The notes: generated by a model not told the origin, from the letters alone. A stretch of DNA of 32,024 bases from Acidimicrobiales bacterium (GCA_024638815.1 JAHEJM010000022.1:1-32024); one strand, 5' to 3'. Shown: positions 6,263-14,789, counted from the stretch's first letter. A program made the numbers and translations.

Positions 6263-8038
6263 ATGAAGACGCCAACCCGAATCTCGACCACCACCGGAAC
6301 CCCGGGCGCTGATGCGGCTCGCTCGTCGTTTTCACGCCGGCTCCTGGCACTGACGTTGATCGTGGGCCTGGCCTTGCCGGCCGTCGCCTGCGGTTCGGAT
6401 GACTCGTCCGACACCGCAGCCGAAACCGAGGGGACGGTCGAACTCGGCGACGATGTCGAGGACGCCCTTGCCGGTGGGGCCGAGGGCGACGAAGGAGGCG
6501 ATGAATCGGTGGTCCAGGCCGAACGTGACGACGCAGCCGACAGTGAGGAGGAGGCGATGGAGGCCGCAGCCGACGCAGTGGGCGAAGGCTTGGCCGAAGA
6601 AGCCTCCGATCAGGCTGCCGGCTCGGCGGTGCCGGCGTCAGGTGGGTTCTTCGAACCCGATCTGGAGCCTCCGGAGGACGACGGCGACAACACCTTCGAG
6701 GACTACGGAATCCGTTCCTTCATCTCGACCGAGCGGGATCCCCTGTCGACGTTCGCCCTCGATGTCGACACCGGTGCGTACACGGTGGCCCGACGGTTGC
6801 TGCAATCGGGTCAGCTGCCACCCCGAGAATCGGTACGGGTCGAGGAGTACGTCAATCGCTTCAACTACGACTACCCCGCTCCCCGTGATGGTCTGACCGT
6901 GGTGGCCGAGGGTGGACCGTCACCGTTCAACGCCGACAACGTTGTCATCCGGGTCGGAGTCCAGGCCGAGCGGGTGGACGGTGCGAGGCCCCCGGCGTCG
7001 CTCACCTTTGTCATCGACACCTCGGGGTCGATGGATCGGCCCGACCGGCTGGAGCTTGTCAAGAGCGCCCTGATCGGGCTGACCCGGAATTTGGAGGCCG
7101 ATGACTCGGTCGCCATCGTCACCTACAGCGATGGCGGTCAGGTGATCCTGGAACCGACCGAGGTGGCCGACGAGGACCGGATTATCGAGGCCATCGACAG
7201 TCTCCGACCCAATGGATCGACGAACCTCGAGGACGGCCTGGCCGTGGGCTATGCGTTGGCCAACCAGCAGTACCGCAACAACGGCGTGAACCGGGTCATT
7301 CTGGCCTCGGACGGCATCGCCAACGTCGGGCTCACCGACCCCGACGGCCTGTCGGCCATGATCCGCGATGACGCCGATGAGGGCATCCAGCTGATCACCG
7401 TCGGGGTGGGCATGGACAGCTACAACGACGTGATGATGGAGCAGCTGGCCGACCAGGGCGATGGCTTCTACGCCTACGTCGACGAGGTGTCCGAGGCCGA
7501 GCGACTCTTCGGCGACGAGCTGACGTCGACCCTGGTCACCGCCGCCGTCGACGGAAAGATCCAGATCGAGTTCAATCCCGAGACCGTGGCCGAATACCGG
7601 CTGATCGGTTTCGAGAACCGGGCGGTGCTGGACGATGACTTCCGAAACGACTCGGTCGATGCCGGTGAACTGGGAGCCGGGCATCAGGTGACGGCGGTCT
7701 ACGAGCTGGTGCTGCGGCCCGGGATCGAAGACCGGGACCACGTGGGCACGGTCCAGCTTCGGTGGCAGGACCCCGACGACCGCTCGGTGCGGGAAACCCG
7801 CCTGGAACTCAACGGTGGCATCATCGAGGAGCGGTGGGCCGACGCCGGCGACGACTTCCGGCTGGCCGTGACCGTGGCCTCGTTCGCCGAGATCCTCAGG
7901 GACAGTCCCCACCGAGGCGACATCAGCCTCAGCCAGGTCCAGGTCGAGGCCGAATCCCTGGCTCGGAGCCGGGGATTCGGGGCCGGCGAGGTGGAAGAGT
8001 TCGTCGAGCTGGTGGCCCTGGCCCGAGAGGTGGTGTGA
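6263..8038 (+). CDS. YfbK-like von Willebrand factor A lipoprotein
   Basis: This 591-residue exported protein starts with a lipoprotein signal: RRLLALTLIVGLALPAVAC, lipid-modified Cys at about residue 43. A ~120-residue acidic, disordered Glu/Asp/Ala linker follows. The YfbK-type N-terminal domain is seen in RSFISTERDPLSTFALDVD, AYTVARRLLQSGQLPP and RVEEYVNRFNYDYP. The vWA domain carries a complete metal-ion-dependent adhesion site: DTSGS near residue 252, the Thr of NGSTNLEDG and the Asp of LASDGIANVG. A C-terminal YfbK/DUF3520-like region follows. The ligand is unknown; such proteins probably act in protein-protein contacts at the cell surface. I chose the ATG at 6263 because it directly precedes the signal peptide; the frame is open upstream but lacks protein-like sequence. 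It is convergent with deoD, 22 nt apart. Confidence 0.92.
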   Translation: MKTPTRISTTTGTPGADAARSSFSRRLLALTLIVGLALPAVACGSDDSSDTAAETEGTVELGDDVEDALAGGAEGDEGGDESVVQAERDDAADSEEEAMEAAADAVGEGLAEEASDQAAGSAVPASGGFFEPDLEPPEDDGDNTFEDYGIRSFISTERDPLSTFALDVDTGAYTVARRLLQSGQLPPRESVRVEEYVNRFNYDYPAPRDGLTVVAEGGPSPFNADNVVIRVGVQAERVDGARPPASLTFVIDTSGSMDRPDRLELVKSALIGLTRNLEADDSVAIVTYSDGGQVILEPTEVADEDRIIEAIDSLRPNGSTNLEDGLAVGYALANQQYRNNGVNRVILASDGIANVGLTDPDGLSAMIRDDADEGIQLITVGVGMDSYNDVMMEQLADQGDGFYAYVDEVSEAERLFGDELTSTLVTAAVDGKIQIEFNPETVAEYRLIGFENRAVLDDDFRNDSVDAGELGAGHQVTAVYELVLRPGIEDRDHVGTVQLRWQDPDDRSVRETRLELNGGIIEERWADAGDDFRLAVTVASFAEILRDSPHRGDISLSQVQVEAESLARSRGFGAGEVEEFVELVALAREVV

Positions 8039-8060
8039 CTGCGACGACCACCGAGCGAGG

Positions 8061-8771
8061 CTAGGGGAAAAGGGCGGCGAGGACCAGGGTGATCATGTTG
8101 TGGAACGTGGATTGCCGGTCCTCGGCGCTCATTCGCTCGTGGCGTTTGATTTGGTCGCTGACCGTGGCCACGGTCAGGGCCTGAGCCCCGTATTCGGCCG
8201 CAACCCCGTACAGGCCGGCGGCCTCCATCTCCACCGCCAGGAACCCGTAGCGCTCCAGCAGCTCGAAGGTGTCGGATCCCTCGGGCTCATAGAAGAAGTC
8301 CGATGTGAAGATCGATCCGACATGGGCGGGGAGCGACTGGGCCTCGGCTCGCTCGACCACGGCACGAACCAGCTCCCAGCTGGCCACCGCCGGGAAGTCC
8401 CTCCCGCCGAAACGTTTGCGGTTGACGCCGGAATCGGTGCCGGCGGCCCAGCCGACGACCAGGTCGCCGAGGTCGATGTCGTCCTGCAGGGCCCCACACG
8501 AACCGACCCGGATGATGCGTTCCACTCCGAAGCTCTGGATGAGTTCGGTGGCGTAGATCTGGATGGAGGGCACTCCCATGCCCGATCCCTGGATCGAGAC
8601 CAACTGTCCGTTGTAGGTGCCGGTGAACCCCAGCATGTTCCGGATTTCGTTGACCTGACGGACGTCGTCGAGGTAGGTCCGCGCCATGAACTCGGCGCGG
8701 AGGGGATCGCCGGGCATGAGCACGGTTGGTGCGTAGTCGCCCGGTTCGGCTTGGAGGTGAAGAGTGGCCAT
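8061..8771 (-). CDS. deoD: Purine-nucleoside phosphorylase DeoD
   Basis: The 236-residue protein aligns by eye along its whole length with the hexameric DeoD type of purine-nucleoside phosphorylase, which splits purine (deoxy)nucleosides with phosphate in purine salvage. MATLHLQAEPGDYAPTVLM matches the family start, with the His near residue 5 that is donated to the neighbouring active site. MPGDPLRAEF and RIIRVGSCGAL form the phosphate site, VEMEAAGLY binds the ribose, and TVSDQI holds the catalytic Asp. The ATG at 8771 is chosen for this match; 13 extra in-frame codons upstream are rejected. TACGCT on the minus strand (8781-8786) lies 9 nt before the ATG, so the leader would be very short. 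Confidence 0.96.
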   Translation of the reverse strand: MATLHLQAEPGDYAPTVLMPGDPLRAEFMARTYLDDVRQVNEIRNMLGFTGTYNGQLVSIQGSGMGVPSIQIYATELIQSFGVERIIRVGSCGALQDDIDLGDLVVGWAAGTDSGVNRKRFGGRDFPAVASWELVRAVVERAEAQSLPAHVGSIFTSDFFYEPEGSDTFELLERYGFLAVEMEAAGLYGVAAEYGAQALTVATVSDQIKRHERMSAEDRQSTFHNMITLVLAALFP

Positions 8772-8886
8772 GGGTCGATCAGCGTAGTTTCGCCCCGGGG
8801 GTGGGGGCAATGTTCCAATGACGGAACGTCCTGCGGGCCCATCGATGCACCCGAGGGGCGGCTGTAATCGCCTCGGTGGTGCCAGC

Positions 8887-8892
8887 TATCCT
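8887..8892 (+). promoter_or_regulatory. Leaderless -10 box (TATCCT)
   Basis: TATCCT fits TANNNT and ends 6 nt before the ATG at 8899. It supports that start over the in-frame upstream extension. Confidence 0.55.
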
Positions 8893-8898
8893 GGAAGC

Positions 8899-9273
8899 AT
8901 GTCGATGCGTCAGGACTGTAAACACTTCCAGAGTCGCACGTATCCCAGCGGTGACACCATGCGCAAGTGCTCGCTCGATCTGGCGCCGGAGGCGCCATGG
9001 CGATGCCCCGACGAGTGTCCCGGCTACGAGCGGCGGTTGGCCGACGTCAACTGGAGACATGGTACGTTGGTGACACCGCCGACCCCCGATGCCCCGGACA
9101 GCGTCGGTGAGGACGGCTCGATTGCCTCCCTGCTGGACGAGGCGGAGGAGATCATCAACGCCGCCGGCCCCGAGATAAAAGCCGAGGTCGAGGTCGAGGC
9201 CGATCGCCGGAGCCAGCGCCGGTTCAGCCTTCGCCGGGCCAACAAGCCCCGATGGTGGCCGTTCAGCAGATGA
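8899..9273 (+). CDS. Small Cys-rich conserved hypothetical protein
   Basis: I do not recognise a named family. The 124-residue protein has four cysteines in its first 40 residues (about 7, 24, 36 and 40) within RQDCKHFQSR, MRKCSLDLAP and PWRCPDECPGYERR. The spacing suggests a zinc- or other metal-binding ribbon. The rest is acidic, with a helical stretch (SLLDEAEEIINAAGPEIKAE), and ends in a basic tail rich in Arg and Trp (ANKPRWWPFSR). It is divergent from deoD and 124 nt upstream of sufD. The start at 8899 is supported by a leaderless -10 box; a second ATG two codons later is possible. Confidence 0.7.
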   Translation: MSMRQDCKHFQSRTYPSGDTMRKCSLDLAPEAPWRCPDECPGYERRLADVNWRHGTLVTPPTPDAPDSVGEDGSIASLLDEAEEIINAAGPEIKAEVEVEADRRSQRRFSLRRANKPRWWPFSR

Positions 9274-9364
9274 GACCCGGCCTCGAGTCCGGACTGGCTG
9301 CTGCGATCACCTATGCCGTCGCCGAGCGACCGAGACCGCTGTCGAGATCCGTTATTAACCTCGC

Positions 9365-9381
9365 GGAAAAGGCGCTTTTCC
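9365..9381. promoter_or_regulatory. Palindrome overlapping the sufD promoter
   Basis: GGAAAAG-GCG-CTTTTCC is a perfect 7-bp inverted repeat with a 3-nt centre. It lies just upstream of the sufD -10 box, where it would cover the spacer. It is a candidate operator for a dimeric regulator; an RNA role is unlikely because it precedes the expected transcription start. Confidence 0.45.
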
Positions 9382-9384
9382 CGA

Positions 9385-9390
9385 TAGCAT
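9385..9390 (+). promoter_or_regulatory. Leaderless -10 box (TAGCAT) for sufD
   Basis: TAGCAT matches TANNNT and lies 7 nt before the GTG at 9398. No Shine-Dalgarno sequence is present. Confidence 0.55.
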
Positions 9391-9397
9391 TCGGGGT

Positions 9398-10672
9398 GTG
9401 AACAGCAGCTTTTCCCCCGACGTCGTCGCCTCGGCCCAGTATTTCCCTGCTCGCTCCAACCGGGTGCAGGCCGCGGCGGCGGCCGCCGAACAGGATCTAC
9501 CGACGGCCGAGGCCGAGGAGTGGCGTTACAGCCCGATAGGTGAGCTCGACATCGGTGATCTCCGGCCCGTCCTGCAGCACCCGGTCGATTCCAAGATCCA
9601 GCCGCCGGCGGTGGTGAGCGATCCGGCTGCCACCATCGTCCTGGTCGACGGATTTGTGGTCTCCACAACGGTTGCCGCCGGCTGGGAGGCCAAAGGGCTG
9701 CGGGTGGAGGTCGATCCGGGCCGACACAGCACGGTCGACGGCCGGGCGGCCACGATCTTCGACAATCTTCACGTCGCCTTTTCCCCCGGCGCGCTGATCG
9801 TCACCGTTCCCGCCGGACTGGCCCTCGACGCACCGATCGTCGTGGTGAACCATCATCACACCGTCGACGGCGCCAGCTTCCCCCATCTGGTCATCGATGC
9901 CGGCGAGGATTCCGAGGTCCAGGTGGTGGAGTGGCAGACCTCCGGTCCGGGACACGGCCTCTCGGTGCCGGTGGTCGAGTTGGCCACGGCACCGGCCGCT
10001 CGTCTCGGTTTCCTCACCGTGCAGCACACGTCGGCCCATCACTGGCTGGTGGCTCGCCAACAGTCGCAGGCCGACCGGCAATCCAGCCTCTCGTCCGGCA
10101 TAGCCTACTTCGGCGGCCGCTACGCCAGGTTGCGAACCGACTGCCGCCTGGTTGGGCGGGGGGCCTCGGCCAACCTCACGGCCGCCTATTACGGTGATGG
10201 CCGCCAGGTGCACGACTTCCGGACCTTTCTCCACCACGAGGCCCGCGATACCCGCAGCGACATGCTGTTCAAGGGTGCGCAGGACGACGTGTCGGGTTCG
10301 ATCTATACCGGCATGATCCATATTCACCCCGATGGCGCAGGCTCCAATGCGTTCCAGACCAACCGCAACATCAAGCTCAGCGAGGACGCCTGGGCCTGGT
10401 CGGTGCCCAATCTCGAAATCGAGAACAACGAGGTCCACTGCAGCCATGCCTCGACCGTGAGCCCCATCGAGGAGGACCAGCGGTTCTACCTCCACGCCCG
10501 TGGTGTTCCGCCCAAGGTGGCCGACCGGTTGATCGTGGCCGGCTTCTACGACGAGGTGCTCAACCGCTTGCCCGTGGCACCGGCCCGGGCCGAGGTGCGT
10601 AAACTGATCGCCGAGAAGTTGGATCACCGAACCGACAGTCACTCGGCAACCGCCCAGGCGGTGGCTCAGTGA
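9398..10672 (+). CDS. sufD: Fe-S cluster assembly protein SufD
   Basis: The 424-residue protein is SufD, the non-catalytic partner of SufB in the SufBC2D scaffold. The N-terminal helix-rich part (SAQYFPARSNRVQ, AEEWRYSPIGEL) leads into a beta-helix core. The C-terminal block is diagnostic: FKGAQDDVSGSIYTGMIHI, NAFQTNRNIKLSEDAWAWS, EIENNEVHCSHASTVSPI and FYLHARGVPPKVADRLIVAG, including the conserved His of CSHA. The GTG start follows a leaderless -10 box. The TGA overlaps the GTG of the Rieske gene (GTGA), so sufD, the Rieske gene and sufC are translationally coupled. sufB, its usual neighbour, is about 4 kb upstream behind its own promoter. Confidence 0.96.
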   Translation: MNSSFSPDVVASAQYFPARSNRVQAAAAAAEQDLPTAEAEEWRYSPIGELDIGDLRPVLQHPVDSKIQPPAVVSDPAATIVLVDGFVVSTTVAAGWEAKGLRVEVDPGRHSTVDGRAATIFDNLHVAFSPGALIVTVPAGLALDAPIVVVNHHHTVDGASFPHLVIDAGEDSEVQVVEWQTSGPGHGLSVPVVELATAPAARLGFLTVQHTSAHHWLVARQQSQADRQSSLSSGIAYFGGRYARLRTDCRLVGRGASANLTAAYYGDGRQVHDFRTFLHHEARDTRSDMLFKGAQDDVSGSIYTGMIHIHPDGAGSNAFQTNRNIKLSEDAWAWSVPNLEIENNEVHCSHASTVSPIEEDQRFYLHARGVPPKVADRLIVAGFYDEVLNRLPVAPARAEVRKLIAEKLDHRTDSHSATAQAVAQ

Positions 10673-11001
10673 GCGAACGCCTGGTCATCTGTCCGGTCGA
10701 CGAGCTGGAATCCGATTCGGCTCGCCGGTTCGACGTCGACGGCCACCGGATCGCCGTGATCCGGCTCGGTGAGGAGTTCTTCGCCATCGGCGATCGGTGT
10801 TCCCACGCCGACTACTCGCTGGCCGAGGGTGAGGTCGATGCCGCCGACAAGACTCTGGAGTGTTGGAAGCACGGCTCAACCTTCTCTCTCGAGACCGGTG
10901 AGCCCACCAGTTTGCCGGCAACCAAACCGGTTCCCGTCTACAAGGTCGAAGTACTCGACGGTGTGATCACCGTAGTTGCCGAGGAGGACGCCAATGCCTG
11001 A
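10669..11001 (+). CDS. Rieske-type [2Fe-2S] ferredoxin of the suf cluster
   Basis: This 110-residue Rieske-fold protein has the two cluster-binding motifs CxH (DRCSHADYSL) and CxxH (LECWKHGSTF), separated as in bacterial Rieske ferredoxins. It probably carries electrons in the cytosol; in actinobacterial suf operons such a protein commonly sits between sufD and sufC, annotated as a non-heme iron oxygenase ferredoxin subunit. Its exact electron donor and its role in cluster assembly are not established. The GTG start overlaps the sufD stop, and its own stop overlaps the sufC start. Confidence 0.93.
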   Translation: MSERLVICPVDELESDSARRFDVDGHRIAVIRLGEEFFAIGDRCSHADYSLAEGEVDAADKTLECWKHGSTFSLETGEPTSLPATKPVPVYKVEVLDGVITVVAEEDANA

Positions 11002-11830
11002 ACGAACCACCGACGGTGCCGGCGAGTCCCGGTTCGTCATTTCCGGATTGACCGCCAGTGTGGGCGGCAAGGAGATCCTTCGCGGAATCGACATCGAGAT
11101 AGGGCCCGGTGAGGTTCACGCCGTCATGGGCCCCAACGGCGCCGGCAAGTCGACTCTGTCCCACATCATCATGGGCAAGCCGGGTTACGAGGTCACAGGT
11201 GGCTCCGTCACCCTGGACGGCGTCGATCTGTTGGCCCAGCCCACCTGGAAACGAGCCCAGGCCGGCCTGTTCCTGGCAATGCAGTACCCAACCGAGGTGC
11301 CCGGGGTTTCTCTGGTCGACATGCTGGCCAACTCGGCGCTGTCGACGACAGCCGATGAGGACGAGCTGGATCGGCGCTTGAAGGCCGAGGCCGACCGCAT
11401 CGGTTTTGACCATCAGTTCCTCGCCCGCCCGTTGAACGTCGATCTGAGCGGTGGCGAGAAGAAGCGGAACGAGACCCTTCAACTCGGTGTGGTGAAGCCA
11501 CGGTATGCCATTCTCGACGAGCTGGACTCCGGTCTGGACATCGACGGTCTGAGATTGGTGGCCCGCCGGGTCGAGGCGGCCACCGAGGAGGACGGCCTGG
11601 GTGTGCTGGTCATCACCCACTACAGTCGGCTGCTCAACGAACTCAAACCGGATCATGTGCACGTGCTGGCCGGCGGTCGTATCGCCCGGTCCGGAGGACC
11701 GGAGTTGGCCGACGAGTTGGAGACCTCCGGTTATGCCGAATACGTCGAGGCCGAAAGTCGGGCCGAAGCTACAGCCGGCGGTCGACCCTCGGCATCCGAA
11801 CTCGACCCCTTTGCCGACCCGCTGGCCTGA
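10994..11830 (+). CDS. sufC: Fe-S assembly ATPase SufC (copy 1)
   Basis: The 278-residue ABC-type ATPase is SufC, which drives conformational change in the SufBD scaffold. Walker A is MGPNGAGKSTL (about residues 45-55). The SufC-type Q-loop is LFLAMQYPTEVPG, the signature is LSGGEKKRNE (about 151-160), and Walker B is YAILDELDSGLDIDGL with the switch His in VLVITHYSRLL. The start at 10994 has GAGGAGG 6 nt upstream inside the Rieske gene and overlaps its stop; a TTG six codons earlier is less likely. Compared with copy 2 (16646-17434) it has ELDSG in place of ETDSG and a C-terminal tail of about 30 residues. It probably pairs with the adjacent SufD. Confidence 0.95.
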   Translation: MPERTTDGAGESRFVISGLTASVGGKEILRGIDIEIGPGEVHAVMGPNGAGKSTLSHIIMGKPGYEVTGGSVTLDGVDLLAQPTWKRAQAGLFLAMQYPTEVPGVSLVDMLANSALSTTADEDELDRRLKAEADRIGFDHQFLARPLNVDLSGGEKKRNETLQLGVVKPRYAILDELDSGLDIDGLRLVARRVEAATEEDGLGVLVITHYSRLLNELKPDHVHVLAGGRIARSGGPELADELETSGYAEYVEAESRAEATAGGRPSASELDPFADPLA

Positions 11831-11946
11831 CGGCCGCCGTTTGCACTGCGAAAAAGGCAGGCGCCGGGTGAACCGGCTGTGACGCCACCGCTGCCGTTGG
11901 ACGGTCGGAACCTGTCGGCAAGATGACATACCCGCCCGACTATGGC

Positions 11947-11952
11947 TAGCGT
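11947..11952 (+). promoter_or_regulatory. -10 box (TAGCGT) upstream of the SulP gene
   Basis: TAGCGT fits TANNNT. It ends 6 nt before an ATG at 11959 that opens a 13-codon ORF, and would give the SulP mRNA a 25-nt leader. The 153-nt gap after sufC holds no other clear signal. Confidence 0.5.
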
Positions 11953-11958
11953 GGACTC

Positions 11959-12000
11959 ATGATCCCCGGGGCAAGGGGGAAGGATGAGTCCACAGGATAG
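11959..12000 (+). CDS. Possible 13-residue leaderless leader peptide overlapping the SulP start
   Basis: ATG at 11959 opens the frame MIPGARGKDESTG and stops at TAG 11998-12000, 16 nt inside the SulP coding sequence. The ATG lies exactly 6 nt after TAGCGT, as in the leaderless genes of this window. Translation of this ORF would run over the SulP ribosome site and start. The sequence is too short to prove by itself. Confidence 0.3.
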   Translation: MIPGARGKDESTG

Positions 12001-14089
12001 AGACAAACCGAGTACGGGGGAGACGGCACCGGAGTCCGGCGACAACGGTGAAGACTTCGCGCCTGCTGTGGGCGACGTTGGAGCCGACGATGAAAAGTCG
12101 ACGGCCGCCATCTCCACCAGGGACCGTGCCGGCATCGACAGCGAGCCGAGAGGCCGAGGCCAGGATGCCGGGTCGGTTTCCGACCTGAGCCGCCGTCCCG
12201 CCATCGACTATCACCTCGAGCCCGAGAGCAATGCCTGGTTCCTCACCTTGCTCAAGGCGGCCACGCCGGGCTGGGCCTTCCTTCGCGAGCGTTACCAGCG
12301 GTCGTGGTTGTCGCGAGACGCAATGGCCGGCCTGGCCGTGACCTCGTATCTCGTGCCGCAGGTCATGGCCTATTCGGCCATTGTCGGGGTGCCTCCGGTC
12401 ACCGGCCTGTGGACGTGCCTCATTGCCATGGTGGTCTACGTCGTCGTCGGCGGCTCCCGAGTTTTGTCGGTGGGGCCCGAGTCGACCATCGCCCTGCTGG
12501 CCGGCCTCTCGGTGGCCGGCCTGGCTCAGGGTGATCCGGCCCGGGTGGTCGAGTTGACGGCGGCTCTGAGCCTTCTGGTTGCCGCCTGGTGTTTCGTAGG
12601 TCGGGCTCTGAGATTGGGTGTCATCGCCGACCTGCTGTCCGAGCCGCTCCTGGTTGGATATCTGGCCGGAGCCGCCGCGCTCATGATCGCCGGGCAACTG
12701 GGCAAGCTGACACGGACCGACGTGGAAGGCGAGTCGATCATCGATCAGGCCACGGGTTTCGCCTCGGTCGCCTCCGAGACGCATGTCGCCACTCTTGCCG
12801 TCGGCCTGGTGACCTTCGTTACCATTCTCGCCATCCATCATTTTCGACCACGATGGCCGGCGGCGTTGATTGGTGTGGTCGGATCCATGTTGGCCTTCGT
12901 GGTTATCGGCCTCGACGGCTACGGTGTATCGGCCGTGGGTGAGGTTCCCTCCGGAATTCCCATCCCGAGCCTGCCCGAGGTCTCGGGTTCCGAGTTCCAG
13001 AGGCTGGTGGTGGCCGGTTTGGGCGTTGCCATCATGGCCTATGGCGACAACATGTTGTTCGCCCGAGCCTTCCCATCACCTTCCCTACCGGGCGAACGGC
13101 CCTCCGACCGGGAGGTCGATCCCCAGAACGAGCTGGCGGCCCTGGGAGCGGTTCACGTTGCCGTCGGCCTGTTCGGTGGCTTCCCGGTCTCGTCATCGGG
13201 ATCCAGGACGGCGCTGGCCCTGGCCAGCCGGGCAAAGACTCAGGTCTACTCGCTGGTGGCCGCGGCATGCGTGTTGGTGGTCATTCTTCTGGCCGGGAGT
13301 ATCACGACTGTCTTGCCCAACGCCGCACTGGGGGCCGTCGTGGTGTACGCCGCCACCCGCCTCGTGCACATCGACAAGTTCATACGCCTTTTCCGGTTCC
13401 GTCGTCGGGAGTTCCTCCTGGCCGTCACCACCTTGGTCGGAACCGTCGTCTACGGCATCCTGGCCGGTGTCGGGCTGGCAGTGGCGCTGGCTCTTCTCGA
13501 CATGGGCCAGCGTATGGCCCGGCCCCGCTCCGCCGTGCTGGGTCGGGTTCCGGGCGTGGCCGGTATGCACAGTGTGACCGACTACCCAAACGCCCAGACC
13601 CTGCCCGGGCTGATCATCTATCGCTACGACGCACCACTGTTCTTCGCCAACATCGGCGACCTCCGTCGCAACGTGCAGCGGATCGTGGACGAAGAGCGCA
13701 CGGCCTATCCCCGTGAGCCGCTGCGATGGTTCCTGCTCAACGTCGAAGCCGCCTCCCAGATCGACATCACCGCCTGCGATGGTCTGGTGGATCTGCAACA
13801 CGATCTGGCGGCCCAGGATATCAGACTGGGTTTCGTCAGGATCAAGAACGATCTCTACCAGGCGCTGCGTCGCACCGGCGTGGTCAATGAGACGAACCAG
13901 GACATGCTGTTCCCCACCCTGCCGGTGGCCGAGGAGCGATACGTCGAGTGGGCCCGGCGGAATCCAGTGGCGACGACGGTGGCGGAAACCGAACAAGAGC
14001 CGGTGAAAGAGGCCGCCGGGCCGTGGACGACGATCCCGAACGCTACCGGGACAGCACCCCTGCCTGACGCAGAAACGCATCCTCGTTGA
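11984..14089 (+). CDS. SulP-family anion (sulfate-type) transporter with STAS domain
   Basis: This 701-residue membrane protein has the SulP layout. A polar, probably disordered N-terminal extension of ~75 residues comes first (longer than usual), then about 10-12 membrane segments. These include YSAIVGVPPVTGLWTCLI and SVGPESTIALLAGLS, the SulP substrate-pore regions, and VAIMAYGDNMLFARAF. A C-terminal STAS domain (PGLIIYRYDAPLFFANIG, LLNVEAASQIDITACDGL) follows. SulP proteins carry sulfate, bicarbonate or other anions by symport or exchange. Its place between two suf units suggests sulfate uptake for cysteine and Fe-S synthesis, but bicarbonate cannot be excluded. The ATG at 11984 has a purine-rich AAGGGGGAAGG stretch upstream. 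Its last 47 bp overlap the convergent histidine phosphatase gene. Confidence 0.92.
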   Translation: MSPQDRDKPSTGETAPESGDNGEDFAPAVGDVGADDEKSTAAISTRDRAGIDSEPRGRGQDAGSVSDLSRRPAIDYHLEPESNAWFLTLLKAATPGWAFLRERYQRSWLSRDAMAGLAVTSYLVPQVMAYSAIVGVPPVTGLWTCLIAMVVYVVVGGSRVLSVGPESTIALLAGLSVAGLAQGDPARVVELTAALSLLVAAWCFVGRALRLGVIADLLSEPLLVGYLAGAAALMIAGQLGKLTRTDVEGESIIDQATGFASVASETHVATLAVGLVTFVTILAIHHFRPRWPAALIGVVGSMLAFVVIGLDGYGVSAVGEVPSGIPIPSLPEVSGSEFQRLVVAGLGVAIMAYGDNMLFARAFPSPSLPGERPSDREVDPQNELAALGAVHVAVGLFGGFPVSSSGSRTALALASRAKTQVYSLVAAACVLVVILLAGSITTVLPNAALGAVVVYAATRLVHIDKFIRLFRFRRREFLLAVTTLVGTVVYGILAGVGLAVALALLDMGQRMARPRSAVLGRVPGVAGMHSVTDYPNAQTLPGLIIYRYDAPLFFANIGDLRRNVQRIVDEERTAYPREPLRWFLLNVEAASQIDITACDGLVDLQHDLAAQDIRLGFVRIKNDLYQALRRTGVVNETNQDMLFPTLPVAEERYVEWARRNPVATTVAETEQEPVKEAAGPWTTIPNATGTAPLPDAETHPR

Positions 14090-14789
14090 CCGACTCCAGT
14101 ACCCGGCGTCCGTGGTTGAAGCGGACTCGGTGAACCGAGGCGTGGCTGGCCCGGAAGAACATGTCCTCGTGGATCCCGAGGACCTCGGCCAGGTAGGCGT
14201 TGATGACGCCGCCGTGACAGGCGATGACGATGGTCTCCGACGGATGGCTCGTCACCGCCGCCTCCACGGCGTAGCCGACTCGACGGCGAAAATCGGCTGA
14301 CGATTCGCTTTCGGGGAAGCTGTCCCACCGACGGGTTTGGGCGAAGCGCTCCCGCGCTCCATCGATGATCTTCTCACCCAAGAGGTCGCGGGCCCGACTG
14401 TCGTGAGGGAGGAGGCCATAGAAATGGAACTCGGCCAACTGCTCCACCACCTCCACCTCCAGACCGTGCCGATCGGCGATGGCGCGGCCCGTCACGAAGG
14501 CCCGTCGCAGGTTCGACGAGTAGACGGCGGTGATGGGTTCGGATGCCAGATACTCGGCCACCGTGGTCGCCTGCCGGAGGCCGAGGTCCGACAGCGGAGG
14601 GTCGACCCACTCTCCGTTGGTCGAGGTGATGGGATCGGGCCAGACCTGTTGGCCGTGGCGGACCAGAATGAGTTGACCGGCCCGGGTGTCGTTGGTCAGG
14701 AACGCGCGGTCGATGGGTGACGACAAGGTCGGTTGTGCAGTGGGCCGGTCGTCGTCGCCGTGGCCGGTCGTTGGCTGTGGATCGGTCAA
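14043..14789 (-). CDS. Histidine phosphatase (phosphoglycerate mutase-like) family protein
   Basis: The ~248-residue protein belongs to the histidine phosphatase superfamily. The catalytic motif is LILVRHGQQVW, followed by LSDLGLRQA and YSSNLRRAFVTGRAI. The second catalytic His is in VIACHGGVINAYL. Members are cofactor-dependent phosphoglycerate mutases or broad phosphatases; the divergent LRRAF and the WAPIT-like loop do not allow a substrate to be named. A ~37-residue polar N-terminus precedes the fold. The start is uncertain: the codon at 14789 is TTG, 10 nt after sufU, and I see no better in-frame start before the RHG motif. It is the last gene of the sufC-sufS-sufU unit and overlaps the 3' end of the SulP gene. 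Confidence 0.88.
   Translation of the reverse strand: MTDPQPTTGHGDDDRPTAQPTLSSPIDRAFLTNDTRAGQLILVRHGQQVWPDPITSTNGEWVDPPLSDLGLRQATTVAEYLASEPITAVYSSNLRRAFVTGRAIADRHGLEVEVVEQLAEFHFYGLLPHDSRARDLLGEKIIDGARERFAQTRRWDSFPESESSADFRRRVGYAVEAAVTSHPSETIVIACHGGVINAYLAEVLGIHEDMFFRASHASVHRVRFNHGRRVLESVNEDAFLRQAGVLSR

Noticed and set aside
6920..7912. Minus-strand frame of 330 codons opposite the vWA lipoprotein
   Set aside because: It is antisense to the conserved vWA domain, with no recognisable domain of its own.
9497..10642. Minus-strand frame of 381 codons opposite sufD
   Set aside because: It is antisense to sufD and lacks any conserved motif.
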